Shown here piece after piece: positions 9,285-16,822 of a stretch of DNA of 64,000 bases; the first letter of the stretch is position 1, and each line of letters opens with the position of its first letter. The stretch spans positions 165,724 through 229,723 of the forward strand of contig NZ_JAYGIN010000017.1 of assembly GCF_034931005.1 (NCBI RefSeq), written 5' to 3'. Source of the stretch: Arcicella sp034931005. GTDB lineage: Bacteria > Bacteroidota > Bacteroidia > Cytophagales > Spirosomataceae. Made by a program: the position numbers and the translations under genes. Under the pieces are notes generated by a model. That model was not told the DNA's origin, ran no database searches, and saw nothing but the letters and a program-made list of their open reading frames with translations.

Positions 9285-10346
9285 ATGTTAAGCCGAGTTA
9301 AGAAGTGGCTCAAGAGTTTTGAAAAATACCTTTTTTATTACCACGACGGTTTTTTTGAACTTCCTTATTTATCAAATTCTCCTGACGTAATGGTTGAGAG
9401 TTTGAAGAAAATGCCCGTTACCAAATACAATCCTTTAGAACAATCTATTCATTCCAATAATCCTTTTACGAAGGGAGAAATGCGGTATCGTGAGATTGAA
9501 AAAGGCTTTTGGGTACTTGCTACTCAAATTGAGTTTAAAGTAAATGTACATACCAGAGCCATTTATGACGAAGGTGGTTCTGATTATTATTTCTTAGCAT
9601 TTTCACTTTACCGTTGTGACATTCCTTTGGTAAATATGCACGTCAATAAAATTGCGATGCCCAATAAAAGTTGGGCAATTTATAAACCTGGTAGTGAAAT
9701 TGACGCTTATCATTACAAAGGAACAGAAGGGCTTTTCTTGAATTTTGTGTTTAATCATACTTGGTTAAACCAAAATTTATTTGGGGGAAAAGGGACAGAA
9801 ACGGAATTGCAAAATTTTCTAAATCTTCATGCTGGACATATCACCTGGGACGATGTCGTACCTGATGCAGAAGCTACGGCTCAAAAAATCTGGAAAAACC
9901 TTCTCAATGATAGCGAAGAAAGATTTAATACACTTTCTTTAAAAATACAGACACTTGACCTTATTTCTGCTTTTTTTACCAATATCAATAAAGAAAAAGT
10001 TTTAGAACAGATTTTTCCACAAAACGAAGCCGACCGTGTAGCTTTAGTAAAAGTTGAGAAAATATTGATGGATAATTTGACCGAAGGTTTTATAGGTATT
10101 GAAGCCATCGCCAAGCAAATAAATATGTCAGAATCTAAATTAAAGGTCGTTTTTAAAGGAGTTTATGGACAATCCATTTATCAGTATTTCAAGGAAAAAC
10201 AAATGGTTTTAGCCTTACAACTTCTCAAAAATGCAGACGTTCAAATTAAAAATATTGCCTCATCTTTAGGATATGAAAATCCTGGAAAATTTACGGCTGC
10301 ATTCAAAAAATACCATAATATTTTACCTTCCGAAGTCGTGAAATAA
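9285..10346 (+). CDS. AraC-family transcriptional regulator
   Basis: The 353-residue protein has a C-terminal AraC/XylS DNA-binding domain at about 255-353. It holds two helix-turn-helix units (IEAIAKQINMSESKLKVVFK and VQIKNIASSLGYENPGKFTA) and the family-typical FKKYHNILPSEV end. The first 250 residues are a probable sensor domain with a cupin-like beta region that I cannot assign to a named ligand. It stands alone after the fucosidase group and may control it, or the LytTR gene downstream, but no operator could be tied to it. The start is the ATG at 9285. The family binds DNA as a cytoplasmic dimer or monomer and usually activates. Confidence 0.9.
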   Translation: MLSRVKKWLKSFEKYLFYYHDGFFELPYLSNSPDVMVESLKKMPVTKYNPLEQSIHSNNPFTKGEMRYREIEKGFWVLATQIEFKVNVHTRAIYDEGGSDYYFLAFSLYRCDIPLVNMHVNKIAMPNKSWAIYKPGSEIDAYHYKGTEGLFLNFVFNHTWLNQNLFGGKGTETELQNFLNLHAGHITWDDVVPDAEATAQKIWKNLLNDSEERFNTLSLKIQTLDLISAFFTNINKEKVLEQIFPQNEADRVALVKVEKILMDNLTEGFIGIEAIAKQINMSESKLKVVFKGVYGQSIYQYFKEKQMVLALQLLKNADVQIKNIASSLGYENPGKFTAAFKKYHNILPSEVVK

Positions 10347-10402
10347 CTATCTATTTCACGCTCTAAAAATGTCTTAATGGATTATTGATTTATCGTTTTG
10401 GA

Positions 10403-10435
10403 TTAGCTACGAGAAAATTTCATGCCCTACCTTTG
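10403..10435 (+). promoter_or_regulatory. Candidate promoter for the LytTR gene
   Basis: A perfect -7 box TACCTTTG (10428-10435) is preceded, 21 bp upstream, by TTAG (10403-10406), a 3/4 match to the -33 box TTTG. The predicted transcription start is about 10439, which leaves a leader of about 60 nt. Confidence 0.5.
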
Positions 10436-10501
10436 TGCATTCTTTAAAGCTTGTATTCCAACCGCCCACGAGCATATCAACTATATCCAAACTTTAAGAA
10501 A

Positions 10502-10879
10502 ATGCGAGATAATCATTATTTCTTGTTACCCAACAAACATCGAAAATTTGAGCAAATACTTTATTCAGATATATTGTATCTGCAAAGTAATAGTAATTAT
10601 ACTTTAATTCATTTACAGGATGGTTCAGTCAAAATTTCTACAAAAACCTTACTCTTTCATATCAACAATTCTCTAAATGAAAATTTTATTCGAATTCACC
10701 GAACATTTTGTGTAAATAAAAATTATGTTCAAAACTTTAATGTTACCGAAAATACAGACTTTTTACAGATTAGAGGCGGAATACAATTAGCCCTTTCTCG
10801 AAGGAAAAGAAGAGAAATATTACAGAAAAAATCGCTTGAGCTTTCAAATAAAAATCAAATAATTGAAGAAATAAATTGA
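10502..10879 (+). CDS. Small stand-alone LytTR-domain DNA-binding protein
   Basis: I chose the ATG at 10502 over the in-frame TTG at 10451, because the LytTR homology starts right after it. The 125-residue product is almost entirely a LytTR domain: DILYLQSNSNYTLIHLQDG, FIRIHRTFCVNKNYVQNF and ALSRRKRREI. That last segment is the basic region ending the fold. There is no receiver domain or histidine-kinase partner in sight, so input is unknown. A second, related stand-alone LytTR gene lies at 12805. The family binds pairs of direct repeats upstream of target promoters. The tail after residue 105 is lysine- and asparagine-rich. Confidence 0.85.
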   Translation: MRDNHYFLLPNKHRKFEQILYSDILYLQSNSNYTLIHLQDGSVKISTKTLLFHINNSLNENFIRIHRTFCVNKNYVQNFNVTENTDFLQIRGGIQLALSRRKRREILQKKSLELSNKNQIIEEIN

Positions 10880-10966
10880 CATTAATTGTCGTTTTTTACA
10901 ACATATTGACCTAACACCCACATAATGGTAAGAGTCTATAAATATCTGTGCAGAATTTGATAGACC

Positions 10967-10996
10967 CCAATAGCATTCAGAAATGAGTGCTATTGG
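10967..10996 (+). terminator. Hairpin after the LytTR gene
   Basis: A perfect 9-bp stem (CCAATAGCA at 10967-10975 with TGCTATTGG at 10988-10996) encloses a 12-nt loop. The U-run after it is weak (CATTTATTTAC), so it may be a poor terminator. Confidence 0.5.
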
Positions 10997-11015
10997 CATT
11001 TATTTACTAATGCCG

Positions 11016-11047
11016 TTTAATAGAATGATGATTTTGTCTTAATTTTG
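11016..11047 (+). promoter_or_regulatory. Promoter of the HopJ-family gene
   Basis: The -7 box TAATTTTG (11040-11047) matches the consensus fully. The -33 box is TTTA (11016-11019) with a 20-bp spacer. The start of transcription would fall near 11051, about 20 nt before the ATG. Confidence 0.6.
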
Positions 11048-11069
11048 AAAACTAATTAAATACAAAATC

Positions 11070-11417
11070 ATGTCATTAGAAAATTTCTTAGAAAAGCTAA
11101 GTCACAGTTCAGAAAGTATTGACTTCGCAGCAGTAATTGCACTTATTGATGCCAATTACGATTTTACGCCAACTGCTTTCCAAAACGGAGAAACCCGCAA
11201 TGAAGCAGGACAAAATTCGGGTTCTTGCAAATTATTCTCTTTTGCTCAATTACAAAACCTCTCTCAAGTACAGACTTTAGCTTGCTTTGGTGCATTTTAT
11301 AACGTTGATGTTTTAGAGAACCCAACAGGAGATAATCACCAAAATATTCGCAATTTTATAAAATTCGGATGGGAAGGAATTAAATTTGAAGGAAATGCTC
11401 TTTCTTTGAAAGCATAA
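11070..11417 (+). CDS. HopJ-type family protein
   Basis: The 115-residue protein matches the HopJ family: FDAAVxLIDxxYDFTPTAFxNG is seen here as IDANYDFTPTAFQNG, followed by NEAGQNSGSCKLFSFAQLQ, LACFGAFYNVDVLENPTG and HQNIRNFIKFGWEGIKFEG. The family was named after a Pseudomonas effector but is common in free-living bacteria with no type III system, so an effector role here is unlikely. Its real function is not known to me. No signal peptide or membrane segment is visible, so it is probably cytoplasmic. It appears to be a single-gene unit with its own promoter. Confidence 0.88.
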   Translation: MSLENFLEKLSHSSESIDFAAVIALIDANYDFTPTAFQNGETRNEAGQNSGSCKLFSFAQLQNLSQVQTLACFGAFYNVDVLENPTGDNHQNIRNFIKFGWEGIKFEGNALSLKA

Positions 11418-11567
11418 AAATATTGGAAAAGCTCGTTGTTACCCCCAATTATGGTGATAATGAGCTTTAACTTTGATAGAAATTAAAAAAAGTTTAAAAT
11501 ATTTTTTTCGATAAATAATTGATTATCAACGTGATTAAGAATATTAATTTTTTTTTAAATATTTAGA

Positions 11568-11599
11568 CTTGCATAATTAATAGAGAAGCTGTAATTTTG
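11568..11599 (+). promoter_or_regulatory. Promoter of the tRNA-Val pair
   Basis: CTTG (11568-11571, 3/4 match to TTTG), a 20-bp spacer and a perfect -7 box TAATTTTG (11592-11599) lie 31 bp before the first tRNA. The predicted start is near 11603. Confidence 0.7.
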
Positions 11600-11630
11600 C
11601 ACCACGTTAAAAGAAACGGAAATAAGAAAT

Positions 11631-11708
11631 GGTTTCATAGCTCAGTTGGTTCAGAGCACCTGCCTTACAAGCAGGGGGTCCAAGGTTCGAATCCTTGTGG
11701 GACCACCA
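11631..11708 (+). tRNA. tRNA-Val (anticodon TAC), copy 1
   Basis: The 7-bp acceptor stem GGTTTCA/TGGGACC closes fully, with two G-U pairs. The anticodon stem CCTGC/GCAGG (11659-11663, 11671-11675) presents TAC at 11666-11668. The T-arm reads GGTTCGAATCC, and CCA is encoded at 11706-11708. It is identical to the second copy. Confidence 0.95.
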
Positions 11709-11724
11709 TTTTAATAAGTAAATC

Positions 11725-11802
11725 GGTTTCATAGCTCAGTTGGTTCAGAGCACCTGCCTTACAAGCAGGGGGTCCAAGGTTCGAATCCTTGTGGGACCAC
11801 CA
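11725..11802 (+). tRNA. tRNA-Val (anticodon TAC), copy 2
   Basis: All 78 bases match copy 1, including the encoded CCA. The anticodon TAC is at 11760-11762. Sixteen bp separate the copies, so both should come from one transcript. Confidence 0.95.
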
Positions 11803-11806
11803 CTTT

Positions 11807-11841
11807 AAGTCCTCATTAAGCAATTTTTGAGGACTTTTTTG
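11807..11841 (+). terminator. Terminator of the tRNA unit
   Basis: A 9-bp stem (AAGTCCTCA at 11807-11815 with TGAGGACTT at 11828-11836) is followed by TTTTGTTTT. It ends 23 bp before the scoA start codon, so any read-through would enter scoA. Confidence 0.85.
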
Positions 11842-11863
11842 TTTTAAATCCAATCTCAATACT

Positions 11864-12559
11864 ATGATAAATAAAGTAATTTCGGGAGCAGACGAAGCAG
11901 TCGCTGATATTAAAGATGGTTCAATAATCATGATGGGCGGTTTTGGCTTATCAGGAATACCCGAAAATTGTATTGCTGCTTTACTTCGTACAGGTGTGAA
12001 AAGTTTGACTTGTATTTCAAATAATGCAGGAGTTGATGATTTTGGTATTGGCTTGCTTTTACAAACTCGTCAGGTGAAAAAAATGATTTCATCCTATGTA
12101 GGTGAAAATCAGGAATTTGAGCGTCAATTATTGGCAGGAGAATTGGAAGTTGATTTAATACCACAAGGTACATTGGCAGAACGTATGCGAGCAGGTGGAG
12201 CAGGTATTCCTGCATTTTTTACCCCTGCGGGAGTAGGGACGGAAGTAGCGGAAGGAAAAGAAATGCGAGAATTTGATGGCAAAATGTATTTGATGGAACG
12301 TTGGTTAAAAGCTGATTTTGCCATTGTTAAAGCATGGAAAGGCGATACCGCTGGAAATTTGATTTATCGTGGAACAGCCCAAAATTTTAATCCAATGGCA
12401 GCCGCAGCAGGAAAAATTACGATTGCCGAAGTGGAAGAATTAGTACCCGTTGGAACGCTCGACCCTGCTCAAATTCATACCCCAGGAATTTACGTTCAAA
12501 GAATTTTTCAAGGAAAAGATTACGAAAAAAGAATTGAGAAAAGAACGGTTAATGGGTAA
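11864..12559 (+). CDS. scoA: 3-oxoacid CoA-transferase, subunit A
   Basis: The 231-residue protein is of normal length for the A subunit. Family motifs are present: IMMGGFGLSGIPENCIAAL (22-40), TCISNNAGVDDFGIG, the glycine-rich CoA-site region RMRAGGAGIPAFFTPAGVGT and FDGKMYLMERWLKADFAI. With subunit B the enzyme moves CoA from succinyl-CoA to acetoacetate or another 3-oxoacid in ketone-body and short-chain acid use. The B subunit carries the catalytic glutamate and normally follows directly, but here no B gene is next to it; a LytTR gene comes next. I see no promoter of its own between the tRNA terminator and the ATG. Subunit B must be elsewhere if the enzyme works. Confidence 0.92.
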   Translation: MINKVISGADEAVADIKDGSIIMMGGFGLSGIPENCIAALLRTGVKSLTCISNNAGVDDFGIGLLLQTRQVKKMISSYVGENQEFERQLLAGELEVDLIPQGTLAERMRAGGAGIPAFFTPAGVGTEVAEGKEMREFDGKMYLMERWLKADFAIVKAWKGDTAGNLIYRGTAQNFNPMAAAAGKITIAEVEELVPVGTLDPAQIHTPGIYVQRIFQGKDYEKRIEKRTVNG

Positions 12560-12677
12560 TATGGTTATGAGTTAATGAGAGTATATGGGTAAGGAAGTTG
12601 AGTATTTATAAGGAATGGGTGAAAAGTGAAATTGACTTGCATTTAATTTTTTAAAAGTATATTTTTTGTTACCAAAT

Positions 12678-12717
12678 AAAAATCCTTTACGACTAAGTGG
12701 TTGTAAAGGATTTTTTT
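12678..12717 (+). terminator. Terminator after scoA
   Basis: A 13-bp stem (12678-12690 with 12703-12715; core ATCCTTTAC/GTAAAGGAT) encloses a 12-nt loop and runs into a tract of T. It is about 120 bp past the scoA stop. Confidence 0.85.
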
Positions 12718-12804
12718 ATGAATAATACTGCAATGTACATTTCGATTTGAAAAGCTACATTATAAAATCCGCAACGCCCTCAACGTCTTATCTCTAATAA
12801 ACTT

Positions 12805-13137
12805 ATGTCAAATCTTATAGCCCATAGAGACGCACTGCTCACAGTGGATTCTAAACGAAATATTGCCTTATTCATCGACCGTATCATCATGTTGAAAGGC
12901 GAAGGAAATTATACGCTTTTTCACTTGCGTGATGGCAAGGCTAAAATGTTTGCTCATTGTATTAATACTTATGAGGAAATTTTGCAAGCGAGAGGTTTCT
13001 TGCGTGTTCACAAATCATTTATGATCAATCCACGCTATGTGATTGATTATAATATAGATGAATCTCAATTGATGTTAGAAAATAACCTCACGGCTATGGT
13101 TTCTCGGAGAAGAAAAGGGGTTTTGAAGGAAGTGTAA
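12805..13137 (+). CDS. Small stand-alone LytTR-domain DNA-binding protein
   Basis: The 110-residue product is a bare LytTR domain: DRIIMLKGEGNYTLFHLRDG (25-44), GFLRVHKSFMINPRYVIDY and the basic end AMVSRRRKGVLKEV. It is related to the 10502 gene over the core (GNYTL.HL.DG, R.HK.F.IN..YV) but differs at both ends. No receiver or membrane domain is attached. These short LytTR proteins are common in Cytophagales and are likely cytoplasmic transcription factors; the target is unknown. Confidence 0.87.
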   Translation: MSNLIAHRDALLTVDSKRNIALFIDRIIMLKGEGNYTLFHLRDGKAKMFAHCINTYEEILQARGFLRVHKSFMINPRYVIDYNIDESQLMLENNLTAMVSRRRKGVLKEV

Positions 13138-13180
13138 TTTAAATACGGAACTAAAGGGTTTGTCAGAAGACAAACGATAG

Positions 13181-13220
13181 ACCACAAATAGAACTGATTT
13201 TACTTTATCTGTGGTTTTTT
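13181..13220 (+). terminator. Terminator after the LytTR gene
   Basis: A 10-bp stem with one mismatch (ACCACAAATA at 13181-13190, TATCTGTGGT at 13206-13215) is followed by TTTTT. A small TTTGTC/GACAAA hairpin precedes it at 13159-13174. Confidence 0.65.
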
Positions 13221-13240
13221 AGAGTTTCGTTTAAATATGT

Positions 13241-13348
13241 GGTCGTAGGTATGAATTATAAGGTTATAGGTATTAGTTATGCGGTTAATTAATGCTTGAA
13301 AGTAACCTTAAACCCCATACCTACGACCTCATAATTCATACCTATTAC
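13241..13348. repeat. Long imperfect inverted repeat built on the word GTAGGTATGA
   Basis: The left part (from 13241) and the right part (13307-13348) pair as a degenerate hairpin; both iterate GTAGGTATGAATTAT-like words. It separates convergent genes. Its right arm overlaps the end of the WYL gene and encodes that protein's last residues (SNRYEL). The same word recurs at 29821-29890. Confidence 0.7.
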
Positions 13349-14336
13349 TCGCTTTTATCAATCGTTTTTTAATTGCTTTTACAAAACTCTCTGGACTCAA
13401 AACCTTCATTACTTCGCCAAAGCCCAAAATCTCCTTTTCTAATTCGTAATTGTGTTGCACCTTTATTTCGATGATGATACCTTCTTCATTTCTTTCAATG
13501 ATCTTTTGTGAATGATGCAAAGGTTTGGTTTCTACGTAAGGAGCGTGTTTGGCGATGACAAAAATCTTTACATTCATCGGGCGTAAATTACTTACGGTTA
13601 CACCAATGACATTTTTGTAGTATTCTTCAGGAATAAGGTCTTGATTTTCAGCATATTTTACATCGTCCGACAAACTAACGTCTACCATTCTATCCAATGC
13701 TAAACTGGATATTGAACCATTTTCTTTACGAACTCCTACCGCAAACCAACGGTTTTTAAATTCCTTCAACCACCAAACATGAAAAAAAAATACGTTTGGT
13801 TCTTGTGCTTTAAAGGATTGGTAGGTCATCTTTATAGCTTTTTTCTGAACCACCGACTGATACAAAATATCTAAATACGAAAGTCCTTTCAAATTATCAT
13901 TTTTCTCAAAATCAATCACAGAATTCTTCTTTTTCCCTACCGAATATACATGGTCTTCCAATTTTTGAACGACTTCATTCAATTGTTCAAAGTGCGAAAA
14001 TCCTTTGAATTGTTTTAGCATTTCAACGGCTTCGTTCATCCGAGAGAGGTCAATGTCTGAAATGGGAATGTTAGTAATACTATAATTTGGGTCTTCATAA
14101 GTATAATATTTTTTTTCCAGAACCACGATTGGAGCAAAATAACCCAATTTATCACTCCGCATCATCTGGATATCATTTTGGATTGTTCGCTTGCTGATGG
14201 TTTCGATGCCTTCATATTCATAGAGTGTATTCGAAACTTTTTCAATTAAATCTTCCAAAGTCCAGTTTCTGAATCGGTTTTTCAGACAAGCATCAATGGT
14301 TTTGTAGCGAATGAGGGCGTTGCGGTTGGCTGGCAT
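13329..14336 (-). CDS. WYL-domain transcriptional regulator
   Basis: I start at the ATG at 14336 rather than the upstream GTG (14357), because family members begin MPxNRNALIRYKTID. The 335-residue protein has an N-terminal winged helix (about 1-75: RTIQNDIQMMRSDKLGYFAP), a WYL domain (about 155-225: FFFHVWWLKEFKNRWFAVGV, where WWL replaces the canonical WYL) and a C-terminal WCX-like region. WYL domains are thought to sense nucleic-acid or nucleotide ligands and often control defence or DNA/RNA-repair genes. It is divergent from the PrrC-like ATPase across 201 bp, and a clear dyad (14425-14445) lies in that gap, so repression of the RNA-repair island is the natural inference. Confidence 0.88.
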   Translation of the reverse strand: MPANRNALIRYKTIDACLKNRFRNWTLEDLIEKVSNTLYEYEGIETISKRTIQNDIQMMRSDKLGYFAPIVVLEKKYYTYEDPNYSITNIPISDIDLSRMNEAVEMLKQFKGFSHFEQLNEVVQKLEDHVYSVGKKKNSVIDFEKNDNLKGLSYLDILYQSVVQKKAIKMTYQSFKAQEPNVFFFHVWWLKEFKNRWFAVGVRKENGSISSLALDRMVDVSLSDDVKYAENQDLIPEEYYKNVIGVTVSNLRPMNVKIFVIAKHAPYVETKPLHHSQKIIERNEEGIIIEIKVQHNYELEKEILGFGEVMKVLSPESFVKAIKKRLIKASNRYEL

Positions 14337-14424
14337 GGTTTGTTGGATTTTAGGCACACAGATTACGCTGATGCAAGCAACGCAGATTTAAAAGGATTTT
14401 ATAAATATCTGAATTATTTTTTAT

Positions 14425-14445
14425 CTACGCAAATAGATTGCGTAG
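14425..14445. promoter_or_regulatory. Candidate operator dyad (8-bp arms)
   Basis: CTACGCAA (14425-14432) and TTGCGTAG (14438-14445) are perfect inverted arms around ATAGA. The dyad lies just upstream of the -7 box at 14454, where the -33 region of the ATPase promoter should be. WYL binding is inferred. A caution: the flanking sequence also looks like a degenerate CGCAGATT-type repeat. Confidence 0.5.
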
Positions 14446-14453
14446 TGGTTTTT

Positions 14454-14461
14454 TAGCTTTG
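14454..14461 (+). promoter_or_regulatory. Candidate -7 box of the ATPase gene
   Basis: TAGCTTTG is a full match to TAnnTTTG, about 75 bp before the ATG. There is no TTTG at -33; the dyad occupies that place, which would suit a regulated promoter. Confidence 0.5.
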
Positions 14462-14537
14462 TATTATCAAATGTAGATATTATACTAAATTTACAATATG
14501 ACCATTTGCGATAATTTAAAACTAAAAACAAAAGAAT

Positions 14538-16733
14538 ATGGATAAACTATACGTAAACCTTCAAAACTGCTATGGAATCAAAAAAATGCAAGCCACCTTT
14601 AATTTTGAAAATTGCAGAGCGGCTATAATTTATGCTCAAAATGGAGCTATGAAAACATCTTTTGCAGAAGTTTTTTGTGATATTATTAAAGGAAGGCAAT
14701 CAGAAGATAGAATATTTAAAAATCGTATTTCAACATATGAAGTAAAGTATGATGGGGAGCAGAACTTACATGCAAACCAAATTTTGGTCATAAAACCTTA
14801 TATTGAAAAATATAAATCTGATGAAAAACAGACAACCTTATTAGTCAATGATGTTCTTAAAGAAAAATATGAAGCTATCGTAAAAAGTCTTGATGATAAG
14901 AAAAATGAACTTTTAAAAGAATTATCAAATTTAAGTGGTTTGAAAAAAGATGTTGAGAGTGAATTTATAAAGTCATTTATGGGGAATGGAATGAATTTTT
15001 ATAACATTTTAGAAAATCTTGAAAATACTATTTTTGATAGTACCGACCCTTTATTCTCAAACATCTTATATTCGGAAATTTTTAATACAGAAGTTTTAAA
15101 ATTTTTAGGAACAAAAGATTTTAAAATTAAGATAAAAGAGTACATAGAAGTCTATAATGATTTGATTTCGAAATGTACATATTTTAAGACAGGGGTCTTC
15201 AATCATTATAATGCGGAAGAGATTATCAAAAGTTTAAAGGGAAATAGTTTTTTCCCAGCGGGTCATACAGTTTTTCTAAATAGCAATAAATTCGATTCAC
15301 AGGAAAATACAAAAAAGGAGATAACATCAGAAAAAGAATTGATTCAAATATTTGATGATGAGAAAAATCAAGTATTAAACAATGTAGAATTAAAGGGAAA
15401 ATTTGATGCCATCGACAATGCAATTAAAAATAAGCAGTTACGAGATTTTCGCACATATTTAGAGAACAATAAAGATATTATTCCCGAATTAGAAAAGTTA
15501 GGAGAGTTTAATAAAAAACTTTGGATTTCGTATCTTAAAAAAGAAAAGGTTCTATTTGAAGAATTGCTAAAACTGTATAAAGATGGTAAAGAAGAAATTG
15601 CAAAAATAGCGGAGGTTGCCAGAAATGAAGTTACAACTTGGGAAAGGGTTGTTAAAATTTTTAATGATAGATTTATTGTACCTTTTGAGCTTATTGTAGA
15701 AAATCAAGTAGATGTAATTCTTCATAGTGCTTCCCCTAAAATTATTTATAAATATACTGATGAATATACAGGTGAGGATACTAAAATAGGTGAAGATGAA
15801 CTTCTTTTATGTTTGAGTTTGGGTGAAAAAAGAGCTCGATACTTGTTGAACGTAATTTTTGAAATCGAAGTGAAAAAAAATACTGAGGACAAAACTCTTT
15901 TAATAATTGATGATATAGCTGATTCATTCGATTATAAAAATAAGTATGCTATTATTGAGTATTTAAAAGAGAATTTTGACACAGGTCTATTCAATATGAT
16001 TATATTAACTCATAATTTTGATTTTCATAGAACTGTATCAGCAAGGTTAAATATTTACAAATGCAATGTTTTGAATTCCAGAAAAGAGAATGGAGAAATA
16101 ACACTGAAGAAAGAAATATATCAAAAGAATCCTTTTGAGTACTGGAAAAATCAATTTCATCAAAATGATGAAATAATGATAGCTGGTATTGCTTTCGTTA
16201 GAAACATAATACAATATACAATTGGAGTCAATGATAATTTGTATATCAAATTGAGTTCATTATTACACATAAAAAAAAATTCAGAGACTATCACGGTTCA
16301 AGATTTAGAAGATGTATTTAATTTGGTTTTGAGACAAGAAAGGGTTTTTCAAAACAAATCAAAACCTGTTTTGGAGTTAATTTTGGAATTGTCGGATAGC
16401 CTTTCAATTAATTTGGTTGAAGAATTAAATTTGGAGAAAAAAATAGTTCTTTCTATTGGAATCAGATTAATTGCCGAGAAATATATGATTGGACAAATAA
16501 ATGATGACTCTTTTATCGAAAATATTGCAAAGAAAAAGAATCCAACGAGAGAACTATATGATAGAATAAAATTGGATGATTCTGTTCCAACGCAAAACAT
16601 TCAGACTTTAGAAAAAGTAAATCTAATGACACCTGAAAATATACACTTAAATTCTTTTATGTACGAACCTATTTTAGATTTATCAGATAGTCATTTGAAA
16701 AAATTGTACTTAGCAGTTAAAGCTCTTTGTTAA
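14538..16733 (+). CDS. PrrC/RloC-like AAA ATPase, possible anticodon nuclease or effector
   Basis: The 731-residue protein is a split ABC/SMC-type ATPase. A non-standard Walker A is IYAQNGAMKTS (31-41). A long helical insert (about 100-390) follows, then an ABC signature CLSLGEKRARYL (425-436), Walker B LLIIDDIADSFD (454-465) and an H-loop LTHNFDFHR (490-498). This matches the AAA_13 class that includes the tRNA-cutting PrrC and RloC. The C-terminal region (540-731) holds R643-x3-E647 and a distal H703 in IHLNSFMYEP. That set recalls the R/E/H nuclease triad of PrrC, but the spacing differs, so nuclease activity is inference. The gene is visibly richer in A+T than its neighbours, a hint of transfer. 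RNA-end healing genes follow directly. Confidence 0.6.
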   Translation: MDKLYVNLQNCYGIKKMQATFNFENCRAAIIYAQNGAMKTSFAEVFCDIIKGRQSEDRIFKNRISTYEVKYDGEQNLHANQILVIKPYIEKYKSDEKQTTLLVNDVLKEKYEAIVKSLDDKKNELLKELSNLSGLKKDVESEFIKSFMGNGMNFYNILENLENTIFDSTDPLFSNILYSEIFNTEVLKFLGTKDFKIKIKEYIEVYNDLISKCTYFKTGVFNHYNAEEIIKSLKGNSFFPAGHTVFLNSNKFDSQENTKKEITSEKELIQIFDDEKNQVLNNVELKGKFDAIDNAIKNKQLRDFRTYLENNKDIIPELEKLGEFNKKLWISYLKKEKVLFEELLKLYKDGKEEIAKIAEVARNEVTTWERVVKIFNDRFIVPFELIVENQVDVILHSASPKIIYKYTDEYTGEDTKIGEDELLLCLSLGEKRARYLLNVIFEIEVKKNTEDKTLLIIDDIADSFDYKNKYAIIEYLKENFDTGLFNMIILTHNFDFHRTVSARLNIYKCNVLNSRKENGEITLKKEIYQKNPFEYWKNQFHQNDEIMIAGIAFVRNIIQYTIGVNDNLYIKLSSLLHIKKNSETITVQDLEDVFNLVLRQERVFQNKSKPVLELILELSDSLSINLVEELNLEKKIVLSIGIRLIAEKYMIGQINDDSFIENIAKKKNPTRELYDRIKLDDSVPTQNIQTLEKVNLMTPENIHLNSFMYEPILDLSDSHLKKLYLAVKALC

Positions 16734-16759
16734 TTACATTTGAATTTAAGAAAATTATA

Positions 16760-16796
16760 AAAACACACTATGTAAACATATTACATAGTGTGTTTT
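16760..16796 (+). terminator. Perfect 15-bp hairpin between ATPase and RlaP genes
   Basis: The arms 16760-16774 and 16782-16796 are fully complementary (core ACACACTATGTA) with a 7-nt loop and a TTTT end. It is 27 bp after the ATPase stop and 27 bp before the RlaP ATG. It should lower, but need not abolish, read-through into the repair genes. Confidence 0.8.
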
Positions 16797-16822
16797 AGTT
16801 TGTACTATCAACATTTAAGAAA

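Noticed and set aside
11070..11417. Type III secretion effector
   Set aside because: HopJ-family proteins are widespread without type III secretion, and no secretion genes are present here.
11664..11931. 88-codon minus-strand ORF over the tRNAs
   Set aside because: It is read from the duplicated tRNA genes (the repeated GFEPWTPCL words are tRNA sequence in antisense).
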